A stretch of 6,154 nt of DNA from an uncultured Zoogloea sp. (GTDB taxonomy: Bacteria; Pseudomonadota; Gammaproteobacteria; Burkholderiales; Rhodocyclaceae): assembly GCA_937967645.1 (NCBI GenBank), contig CALBTT010000023.1, forward strand, positions 1 through 6,154, given 5' to 3'. A program made the translations under genes and the position numbers. Below, piece by piece: positions 1-5,407 of this stretch. Below the pieces are notes generated by a model. The model was not told the origin of the DNA, did not search any database, and saw only the letters and a list, made by a program, of their open reading frames with translations. Position 1 is the stretch's first letter, and each line of letters begins with the position of its first letter.

Positions 1-1347
1 GCTGAACTCAAGGCCAACTTCGCGGCCGTGTTCGGGCATGGCATCGGCAAGTTCGCGCTGATCGCAGCAGCGCTCGTTGTCCTCGTGCTAGGGGCCTTTG
101 CAGTGCGCGGCTTCACCAGCAAGCCATCGGCCGACAAGGACAAAACACAGGTCGATGTGCCGGGCGCACCGCCCGCCAAGGTCAGTGTCGATCCCATCGA
201 CGAGCGCGAGGCGCAGCGTCGTGCCGAGATCACCGCGAAGGAAGCCGAGGCCGCTGCTCGCAAGGGTCAGACCTACCAGCCGGACTTCAACCCGGCTGTG
301 GTGGCAAACCAAGCTCCGCAGCAAGGCCAGCCGGGCTACACCCAGCCGACGGTGAACGTCGCCGACACGCAGCAAGCGCGCCCCGGACAGCCGCCCGTTC
401 CTCCGGGCACGCAGCCGGGCCAACCGCAGCAGCGGCCGGTACAGATCACCGTGCCTGCCGGGCAGTCGTCAGCCAATGGCGGCGCAGGTGCGCCTAACCA
501 GCAGAACCAGCAGCAAGCCAATGCACAGCAGCAGGAAGAGCAACGTCGCCAGCAGGCCGAGCGCGACAAGCAGCTTGCGGCCCGCGACAAGTACGTCGAT
601 CAACTGCGTGGCGGCGTGAAGGAGCAAGTCGAAGAACTGATGGGCGGTAAGGGCAAAGACGGCGGCATTCGTGGTGCTGGCTCGTATTCCGTCGTGAGCT
701 ACCTGCCCAAGCAGAGCACCGCCAGCGGCGCTTCCGCGACGGCTGGTGGTGGCGATCTGAGCATCACTCCGAGCGCACCGAGCGCGAACAAGAAGCCGCC
801 GATCTTCAAGGCTGGCAAGGCGATCTTCGCGACGCTCGATTCGGAGGTGAACACCGACGATGGCGGCGAAGTGTTTGCCACCGTTCACGGCGGCAAGTAC
901 GACGGCGCAAAGCTGATCGGCAAGATCGAGCAGGCACCGCGCAACATCCGTCTGCGCTTCTCGATCCTGTCGCCGCAAGACGATCGACCGACGCTCAACA
1001 TCAACGCCATCGCGATCCGCGAGCAGGACGCGAAGCAGGGTGTGGCCGAAACCATCGACAACCACACGCTGGAACGCTACACGGCACTCTTCGCGGGTTC
1101 GATCCTGTCCGGTATCGGCAAGGCTGCAATGCAGCCGCAGGGCGAAACCATTGTGCTGCCCAACGGGCAGGTGATCGTGTCGCAGCCGGAATTGACCAAC
1201 AAGCGCATCGCCATGTATGCGCTGGGTGAAGTCGGCATCAATGCAGGCGCGGAGGTTCGCAAGAGCTTCAGCCAGCCACCGACGTACATCACGCCTGCCA
1301 ACAAGGGCATCGGCGTGATCTTCCTGACCGATGTCAACGAAAAGTGA
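1..1347 (+). CDS. traO: TraO / DotG (IcmE)-type VirB10-like core-complex protein, 5'-partial
   Basis: The frame is open from base 1, and nine sense codons precede the first GTG at 28, so the true start most likely lies upstream and 448 residues are visible. A short basic cytoplasmic stretch is followed by one membrane helix (about residues 18-35 counted from base 1). Next comes a long linker rich in Pro, Gln and Ala (about 90-170), a Gln/Glu/Arg-rich helical segment (about 170-215), and a compact C-terminal beta domain (about 266-448) beginning at PPIFKAGKAIFATL and ending in GIGVIFLTDV. That layout, with a helical hydrophobic stretch RYTALFAGSILSGIGKAA before the last strands, is typical of VirB10/TrbI-type proteins, where it forms the outer-membrane pore antenna. 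In the type IVB family DotG/TraO links the inner and outer membranes. The size is close to what I recall for R64 TraO and much smaller than Legionella DotG, whose extra length is pentapeptide-type repeats; no such repeat is seen here. The stop codon overlaps the ribosome site of the next gene. Confidence 0.88.
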   Translation, partial: AELKANFAAVFGHGIGKFALIAAALVVLVLGAFAVRGFTSKPSADKDKTQVDVPGAPPAKVSVDPIDEREAQRRAEITAKEAEAAARKGQTYQPDFNPAVVANQAPQQGQPGYTQPTVNVADTQQARPGQPPVPPGTQPGQPQQRPVQITVPAGQSSANGGAGAPNQQNQQQANAQQQEEQRRQQAERDKQLAARDKYVDQLRGGVKEQVEELMGGKGKDGGIRGAGSYSVVSYLPKQSTASGASATAGGGDLSITPSAPSANKKPPIFKAGKAIFATLDSEVNTDDGGEVFATVHGGKYDGAKLIGKIEQAPRNIRLRFSILSPQDDRPTLNINAIAIREQDAKQGVAETIDNHTLERYTALFAGSILSGIGKAAMQPQGETIVLPNGQVIVSQPELTNKRIAMYALGEVGINAGAEVRKSFSQPPTYITPANKGIGVIFLTDVNEK

Positions 1348-1358
1348 GGGCCTGAGCC

Positions 1359-2111
1359 ATGTTCAAAAATATGTCATTCGGAAAGATGATGGGACTGTTC
1401 GCAGGCTTCCTCGTCTTGATGATCGTCGTCGCCGTGGTCATCGTGAAGATGAACCAGAAGAGCGCCAACACACCCGGCAAGCAGGTCGTCACCAAGACCT
1501 ACAAGCAGCGTGACCAGCAAGCCGGTGCAGCCGCACCGGCCGCAAGCGAGCCGGTGGCTCTGCAACCGGGTGCCGCTGGCACTGGCGAGCAACAAGCCGC
1601 GTTCCAGCCCGTGCCGCAAAACGGCGCGGCCGTGGCAGGGCAGGGCGTGGCAGTGGCTCAAGGCGTCGGCTCGGCGGCGACCGCCGCCGCTGGCAACCAG
1701 ATGATGGGCTTGCCCGCACCGCAGCAAGCAGCCGCTGTGACCAACGTCCCCGTCGATCTGGGCCAACGCCTGACCAACATCGACAACTCGCTGTCGAGTC
1801 TGGATGCGCGAGTGACCGCGCTGGAAGGCAAGCGCGCTGGCACGAGCAGCACCGCTCGCAAGACCAGCACACCTCGCACCACTCAGGCCGCAGCGAAAAA
1901 GCCCGCAGAGGACAAGGAAAAGTCCCTGTCCGACATGCCGGGCTACAAGTCGATGGCCGTGGTGAGCAACCGCGCATGGGTGGCCGCACCGGATGGCAAT
2001 GAGGACAGCGTGACCAAGGGCGAACTGCTGCCCCGCGCTCGCGTGCGCTCCATGAATGTCGAGACGGGCGTCGTCGTGACCACCACAGACCAACGTATTG
2101 ATCCACGCTGA
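1359..2111 (+). CDS. traP: TraP / DotF (IcmG)-type bitopic inner-membrane protein
   Basis: This is a 250-aa protein. A TGAGGG ribosome site overlaps the upstream stop codon and lies 8 nt before the ATG. One N-terminal membrane helix (about 11-29) follows a short basic start. An Ala/Gln/Pro-rich periplasmic linker runs to about 130, then a short coiled coil (132-158) with Leu/Ile/Val at 134, 138, 141, 145, 148, 152 and 155. A Lys/Thr-rich spacer leads to a small C-terminal domain (about 194-250) with GYKSMAVVSNRAWV followed by short beta strands. Family knowledge: IcmG/DotF and R64 TraP share a single transmembrane helix, a coiled coil and a small periplasmic domain, and act in the inner-membrane part of the type IVB complex. 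The call rests on this layout plus its position directly after the TraO-type gene. The sequence signature alone is weak. Confidence 0.75.
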   Translation: MFKNMSFGKMMGLFAGFLVLMIVVAVVIVKMNQKSANTPGKQVVTKTYKQRDQQAGAAAPAASEPVALQPGAAGTGEQQAAFQPVPQNGAAVAGQGVAVAQGVGSAATAAAGNQMMGLPAPQQAAAVTNVPVDLGQRLTNIDNSLSSLDARVTALEGKRAGTSSTARKTSTPRTTQAAAKKPAEDKEKSLSDMPGYKSMAVVSNRAWVAAPDGNEDSVTKGELLPRARVRSMNVETGVVVTTTDQRIDPR

Positions 2112-2121
2112 TTCGGGGCGT

Positions 2122-2127
2122 AGGAGG
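2122..2127 (+). promoter_or_regulatory. Strong ribosome binding site before the traQ-like gene
   Basis: A full AGGAGG is followed by GAG and lies 11 nt before the ATG at 2139; the overlapping AGGGAG at 2125-2130 gives 8 nt spacing. A second in-frame ATG at 2154 would be about 26 nt away, so the site favours the first start. Confidence 0.75.
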
Positions 2128-2138
2128 GAGATTCCATC

Positions 2139-2744
2139 ATGGGTGGTACTGGTATGCCCGATCTAATGACGATCCTTGCGAATTTCAGTTCGCAGATCGG
2201 CCCGATCATCATGATGCTGCAAGGCATCTGTTCCTTGATGGGCCTCTGGCTTGTCGGGGGTGCCCTCATCGAGATGTGGGGAGTCACGCACGACAACGCC
2301 CTCAAGTACGTCCCGAGCAACAAGAGGTTCTCCATCGGCAGCGCGGTCGTGCAACTCATCATTGGCGCACTGCTGGCGGCGATGGGCACCTTGCAGCTTG
2401 TCGGCGTGATGTCCCGCACGCTGACCGAGGACTACGCAAATGCGCGTTTCCTCAGCTACACACCCACGGGCAGCACGTTCGACGAACAGCGTCTCGCGGC
2501 AATGGCCGCACTGCTGGGCATCATGCAGATCGTCGGCTTCATCGCGATGGTCAAGGGCTGGCTCACAGTCAATGCCACCGCGAACGGGCAGGCGCGAGCC
2601 AGCTTGGGTGTGGCCTCCGCGTGGCTCATTGGCGGCGTGATCGCTTGGAACTTCAAGTGGTTTACCGACGTGCTGAACTGCACTCTCGGCTTCAACATCA
2701 TCGGCATGTTCGTGCCGTTTGGTGTCGCTTCTTCGTGCTCGTAA
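2139..2744 (+). CDS. traQ: TraQ / DotE (IcmC)-type polytopic inner-membrane protein
   Basis: This is a 201-aa, very hydrophobic protein with four clear membrane segments at about 21-44, 66-90, 120-142 and 156-173, and a possible short fifth at 184-197. The loop between segments 1 and 2 is polar (THDNALKYVPSNKRF), and the loop between 2 and 3 contains DEQRLAAM. There is no cleavable signal peptide. Cys31, Cys181 and Cys200 are the only cysteines. Family knowledge: IcmC/DotE, DotV and R64 TraQ are small multi-pass inner-membrane proteins of type IVB systems with poorly defined roles, and icmC/traQ lies between the DotF-type and DotP-type genes, as here. Assignment is therefore mainly by position and topology. 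The strong AGGAGG decides the ATG at 2139 over the in-frame ATG at 2154. A 27-bp gap separates it from the gene before. Confidence 0.72.
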   Translation: MGGTGMPDLMTILANFSSQIGPIIMMLQGICSLMGLWLVGGALIEMWGVTHDNALKYVPSNKRFSIGSAVVQLIIGALLAAMGTLQLVGVMSRTLTEDYANARFLSYTPTGSTFDEQRLAAMAALLGIMQIVGFIAMVKGWLTVNATANGQARASLGVASAWLIGGVIAWNFKWFTDVLNCTLGFNIIGMFVPFGVASSCS

Positions 2745-2811
2745 AAGAGCTTTTCTTCAACCGTTTTCTTTGGCGCAACCTCAACCTCAACCTAGCTAGG
2801 AGCTTTTGCAA
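2745..2811 (+). promoter_or_regulatory. Leader of the traR-like gene: CAACCT x3, palindrome, ribosome site
   Basis: This 67-bp gap is clearly richer in A+T than the flanking genes. It holds three perfect tandem CAACCT hexamers (2776-2793), a 10-bp perfect palindrome CCTAGCTAGG (2791-2800) overlapping the last hexamer, and the ribosome site AGGAG (2798-2802), 9 nt before the ATG at 2812. The right edge of the palindrome is part of the ribosome site. The octamer GAGCTTTT occurs at both ends (2747-2754 and 2800-2807). I do not see a convincing -35/-10 pair, so an internal promoter is only a possibility. Regulation by protein binding or by RNA structure here is inference. Confidence 0.45.
2776..2793 (+). 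repeat. Three perfect tandem CAACCT hexamers
   Basis: CAACCT occurs at 2776-2781, 2782-2787 and 2788-2793 with no mismatch, just before the ribosome site of the traR-like gene. It lies outside any coding region on the + strand. Copy number could vary by slippage, though three units is short for that. Confidence 0.8.
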
Positions 2812-3201
2812 ATGAAACTCATGACCTCTGTGAAGAACGCGGCGCAAGCCGCTTGGTACAAGGCCGGTGTCGTGTTCACCACGATGCTCGGCTTCCTGAT
2901 GGCGGCCCCCGCGCACGCCCTCAACAAAACCGACCTGACCCAAGACACCTCGGGCGGCAAGAAGTTCGACGATGTGGCCGCCAACATTGACGGCGCTGCG
3001 CAGACCGGCGCATCGCTCATCATCCAGTTGGTGTCCATCGGCGGCTTCGTCGTCGTCGCCATCTCGCTCTACACCCTCTGGCAAGCCTCCAAGGATGAGC
3101 GCGAGAAGCCGATGTCGGCCATCGTCGGTCTGTTCATCGGCGGCGCAATGGCAGCCGTGGGCACGATCATGTGGATCATGAAGAACACCGTCGTCGGCTG
3201 A
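2812..3201 (+). CDS. traR: TraR / DotP (IcmD)-type small two-helix membrane protein
   Basis: This is a 129-aa protein. ATG 2812 is chosen over the in-frame TTG at 2806 because AGGAG (2798-2802) sits 9 nt before it. The N-terminus is basic, then hydrophobic (about 18-34), ending in AHA at 34-36, a good signal-peptidase I site before Leu37. The mature form, about 93 aa, has a polar start (about 37-65), a membrane helix at about 66-91, a charged turn SKDEREKP (93-100) and a second helix at about 102-123. A cleaved leader plus two helices joined by a charged cytoplasmic turn is also the plan of VirB2-type pilins. Family knowledge: IcmD/DotP and R64 TraR are small membrane proteins of this size and position in the type IVB cluster; whether they are pilin-like subunits is unsettled. 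It is flanked by the only sizeable non-coding gaps in the window, which hints at separate expression control. Confidence 0.72.
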   Translation: MKLMTSVKNAAQAAWYKAGVVFTTMLGFLMAAPAHALNKTDLTQDTSGGKKFDDVAANIDGAAQTGASLIIQLVSIGGFVVVAISLYTLWQASKDEREKPMSAIVGLFIGGAMAAVGTIMWIMKNTVVG

Positions 3202-3212
3202 TCCAACTCAGT

Positions 3213-3238
3213 AGGACGGGGCGGACGCGCCCCGTCCT
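3213..3238 (+). terminator. 11-bp perfect GC-rich hairpin after traR, no U-tract
   Basis: The left arm AGGACGGGGCG (3213-3223) pairs without mismatch with CGCCCCGTCCT (3228-3238) around a 4-nt GACG loop, starting 12 nt after the traR stop. The next bases are CTAACTCGTC, with no run of T, so it is not a canonical intrinsic terminator. It could be a partial terminator, a stabilising 3' end for the traR-like transcript, or a processing site. The hairpin itself is certain; its role is not. Confidence 0.55.
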
Positions 3239-3263
3239 CTAACTCGTCAAAGGACAACCGAGG

Positions 3264-3995
3264 ATGCGCCAATCCCCTCAACAGAATGCTAGCGACAAGG
3301 GCGGCCTGCCGCCTCTGTCGCTGGCATTCGCCGACCGCTGGGCCTGTCAGCCGATCATCGGCGTCAAGCGCCAGATGTTCCGCATGGACGACGAGCACGC
3401 ACACCTTGCTGACGCAGCATTCCAGACGGTGCGTGACGCCGTACTCAAGCGTGACAACTACTCCTGCCGCTTCTGCTCCTTCAAGGGCGCGAAGTATCAG
3501 GAGGTTCACCACTACGACAACAACCACCAGAACAACGACCCGAACAACCTGCTGACGGTCTGCAACCTGTGCCACCAAGTCCACCATGCGTTCTTGTGCG
3601 GCACGGCCAACGCTGGCTTCTTCGCGGTGATCCCGGAGTTGACCCAGACCGAGGTCAACCACATCTGCCGCGCCATGTTCGTGGCGCAAATGATTGGCGA
3701 CCAGAACGTGAAGGACAAGCTCACCGGCCTGTACGCGCTTTTCCGCGCCGGGGCCGACGAGTTGAAGCTGCCGTTCGAGACGGACATCAGCGCACCCACG
3801 ACCATTGCGCAGGTGCTGGCCGTCATCGACCAAGAGCCGTTCGACAAGCGCGCTGAAACGCTCTCGAACATCCGTCTGGTGCCCACGAAGGAAGCGTTCC
3901 ACGCGGGCCAACTCGAATACTACGCAGTGAATCAGCGTCAGCAGTTCTCGCCTGAGAACTGGGGCGCTCTCGCTCGCCAGTTGATGGGGGCTTGA
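3264..3995 (+). CDS. traT: TraT / DotN (IcmJ)-type zinc-binding, HNH-fold protein
   Basis: This is a 243-aa soluble protein with no signal peptide or membrane helix. AAAGGA lies about 9 nt before the ATG. The centre carries a complete Cys4 zinc/HNH pattern: RDNYSCRFC (Cys68, Cys71), EVHH (Glu80, His82, His83), NDPNNL (Asn94, Asn95), CNLC (Cys100, Cys103), then His104, His107 and His108. The region after about 120 is mostly helical and not diagnostic. Family knowledge: IcmJ/DotN of Legionella (TraT in R64) is a zinc-binding member of the coupling-protein complex with a fold related to HNH nucleases, encoded next to icmB/dotO. Position after the IcmD-like gene and near the DotO-like gene supports the same identity here. 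The HNH residues look intact, so nuclease activity cannot be excluded. A stand-alone HNH endonuclease is the alternative, made less likely by its placement inside the cluster. Confidence 0.75.
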   Translation: MRQSPQQNASDKGGLPPLSLAFADRWACQPIIGVKRQMFRMDDEHAHLADAAFQTVRDAVLKRDNYSCRFCSFKGAKYQEVHHYDNNHQNNDPNNLLTVCNLCHQVHHAFLCGTANAGFFAVIPELTQTEVNHICRAMFVAQMIGDQNVKDKLTGLYALFRAGADELKLPFETDISAPTTIAQVLAVIDQEPFDKRAETLSNIRLVPTKEAFHAGQLEYYAVNQRQQFSPENWGALARQLMGA

Positions 3996-3999
3996 CGCG

Positions 4000-5214
4000 A
4001 TGCGATGCGGCGTGGTGCTCTTCGATTCGGCCAACAACATCTCGGTGGGTGACAAGACCTTTGCCTCGCTGGACTCCGGCTGGGCCTCCGTGAGTGGCGA
4101 GGCGGCCGTCAGGATCACGTCGATCCATGACCTTGACTCGGCCGTGCTCTGGATCACCAACCTCACGGAAGAGCAGTTCTACCGTGCGGGCCTCAACGGT
4201 CACGCCAACTTCCGCAGCGAAGGCTATCTGCGCTCGACGCTGCGGCACATCTACACCGAACTGGGCGTTGATCCCCAGTTCGTCAGCCCGGACGTGGTGG
4301 CGTCCGTGCTCTCAACCGTTGCGCAGCGCGTGCTCGACCAGTCCGAGAAGCACTACAAGGTGACGCCGCGCAGCATCAAGGCACTGAATGAGGACTTCGC
4401 ATTCGCACTGAATGCGCCGCGCTCACAGATCGCAGCGGATATGTACTCGCTGTTCGAGGGTTCCGCGCAGCACGCCTACGTGCGCACGGTGCAGACGAAC
4501 ACCTACATGAACCAAGGCGCAGCCCTCACGCTGCGCCGCAACCGCCTGCTGCACGCACGCGAACTCCTGTCGCTGCCGGTGCCGCCTGACACGCAATGGG
4601 AGTACATCCCGCGTGAGAAGCTGCCCGCCAGCCAACACGACATCGAGACGATGCTTGAGCAGTCAAACACGGCCTTCCTCGTGCGCTGCAACGCTCGCAA
4701 CATCAATCCGCTGGTGGCAGATGTGTTCTCGGTGGGCAGCGGGGCCAAGGTGATCCGCGAGTGGCTGACCGACATCGAGTGGCAGCAAGCACGCGAATGG
4801 GCCGACATCGAATACAACGGCCTTTTGCTGTGCCACGCACCGTCAGCACCCATCCCGCAGGCTGAGGCTCTGCCCAACGCTCCTTATGCGCAGCTATCCA
4901 TCACGTCCGGGCTGATCGCCGAACAGGTTTGGACAGCCATGACCATGAAGCGTGGCACGCGAGGCGAAGCGGCTCGTTATACGGCCGCCGCCGCGTGGTT
5001 CCGGGCGATGGATCGCACGGTCATGTTCTCCCACGCCCAGAAGCTCCATGCCAAGGGCCTGACTGTCTGGGGGTACGGGGGCGGGAACGTGGTGATTCTG
5101 TACCCAGAAGGCGGCCTGCAACACGCTTTGGAAGTCTCCACCCACATGGGGCTGCTGCCCCCGGCGAGCAAGCTGCTTGAGGCCAACAGGGCAGAGGTGG
5201 CGCATGGCGTCTGA
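4000..5214 (+). CDS. Unrecognised 404-aa soluble protein of the type IVB cluster
   Basis: I do not recognise this family. The start is fixed: an in-frame TGA lies at 3982-3984 and no ATG, GTG or TTG occurs between it and ATG 4000. Only a weak G-run (3986-3990) precedes it, so translation is probably coupled to the gene ending 4 nt upstream. There is no signal peptide or membrane helix, so it should be cytoplasmic. The N-terminus opens with a short hydrophobic strand (CGVVLFD), followed by mainly helical sequence (about 45-190), a Trp-rich part (WLTDIEWQQAREW, about 255-267) and a C-terminal part with helices at about 322-353 leading into a Gly-rich strand-turn WGYGGGNVVILYPEGG (357-372). No nucleotide-binding P-loop, zinc site or nuclease motif is visible. 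Base and codon use match its neighbours, so recent insertion is unlikely. It overlaps the next gene by 11 bp. By context it may serve the DotN-like or DotO-like protein; that is inference. Confidence 0.85.
   Translation: MRCGVVLFDSANNISVGDKTFASLDSGWASVSGEAAVRITSIHDLDSAVLWITNLTEEQFYRAGLNGHANFRSEGYLRSTLRHIYTELGVDPQFVSPDVVASVLSTVAQRVLDQSEKHYKVTPRSIKALNEDFAFALNAPRSQIAADMYSLFEGSAQHAYVRTVQTNTYMNQGAALTLRRNRLLHARELLSLPVPPDTQWEYIPREKLPASQHDIETMLEQSNTAFLVRCNARNINPLVADVFSVGSGAKVIREWLTDIEWQQAREWADIEYNGLLLCHAPSAPIPQAEALPNAPYAQLSITSGLIAEQVWTAMTMKRGTRGEAARYTAAAAWFRAMDRTVMFSHAQKLHAKGLTVWGYGGGNVVILYPEGGLQHALEVSTHMGLLPPASKLLEANRAEVAHGV
5194..5199 (+). promoter_or_regulatory. Ribosome site deciding the start of the 67-aa gene
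   Basis: GAGGTG lies 4 nt before ATG 5204, inside the last codons of the upstream gene. An in-frame TTG at 5177 has no comparable site, so ATG 5204 is preferred. Confidence 0.6.
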
Positions 5215-5407
5215 GCACAGCGACGAATCCGTTGAGGTCATCGGGCCTGAGCGGATGTATTTCATCGAACGGTATCTGCGGCAGAGCGGCGACTACAAGT
5301 CGATGCTCGCCGTCGATGCAATGGTACTTCGCGACGATCTTCCGCCCGCTGAACGGGCGGCTCAAGTCGGCGCGATCATTCAAGGAGCACTCAATGGCAA
5401 GCGGTAA
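5204..5407 (+). CDS. Small unrecognised 67-aa protein overlapping both neighbours
   Basis: This is a 67-aa soluble protein with no membrane helix, signal peptide or cysteine. The start half is acidic (SEHSDESVEVIGPE), the middle reads MYFIERYLRQSGDYKSMLAVDAMVLRDD, and the end is Ala-rich and probably helical. I do not recognise the family. Evidence that it is real: a GAGGTG site 4 nt before ATG 5204, an 11-bp overlap with the gene before (ATGGCGTCTGA) and a 14-bp overlap with the DotO-like gene after (5394-5407), both typical of translational coupling. A longer form from TTG 5177 is possible but less likely. Small acidic proteins of this kind often act as adaptors or chaperones for larger secretion-system parts; that is a guess from context only. 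Confidence 0.75.
   Translation: MASEHSDESVEVIGPERMYFIERYLRQSGDYKSMLAVDAMVLRDDLPPAERAAQVGAIIQGALNGKR
5342..5360 (+). other. 7-bp perfect GC hairpin inside the 67-aa gene
   Basis: CCGCCCG (5342-5348) pairs with CGGGCGG (5354-5360) around a 5-nt loop CTGAA. It lies 21 nt before the ribosome site of the DotO-like gene. It could affect translation of that gene or be a chance product of GC-rich coding sequence. Confidence 0.35.
5382..5387 (+). promoter_or_regulatory. Ribosome site of the DotO-like gene
   Basis: AAGGAG sits 6 nt before ATG 5394, inside the 67-aa gene. It gives an independent strong signal for the ATPase start, besides any coupling through the 14-bp overlap. Confidence 0.75.

Noticed and set aside
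1672..1686. GC inverted repeat CGGCGG-CGA-CCGCCG in the TraP-like gene
   Set aside because: It lies in an Ala/Gly codon run where such repeats arise by chance; the stem is only 6 bp with a 3-nt loop.
1374..2106. Minus-strand frames opposite the TraP-like gene
   Set aside because: Cys/His/Arg-rich shadows of the Ala/Gln-rich coding strand, with no recognisable domain.
2743..2754. AAAAG-AG-CTTTT as a terminator after the TraQ-like gene
   Set aside because: The 2-nt loop is too short and the stem is weak and A/T-only at the ends; not a credible terminator.
2276..2815. Second plus-strand frame (179 aa) overlapping the TraQ-like gene
   Set aside because: Arg/His-rich product with no motif; the TraQ-like frame has a strong ribosome site and clear membrane helices.
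3264..3995. Homing endonuclease or mobile-intron HNH gene
   Set aside because: The position matches icmJ/traT in the conserved order, there is no disrupted host gene, and composition matches the neighbours.
3069..4166. Long minus-strand open frame (365 aa) across the traR-like end and the DotN-like gene
   Set aside because: Low-complexity Val/Arg/Leu-rich product, opposite to a well-supported zinc-motif gene, crossing a non-coding hairpin; a shadow of GC-rich coding sequence.
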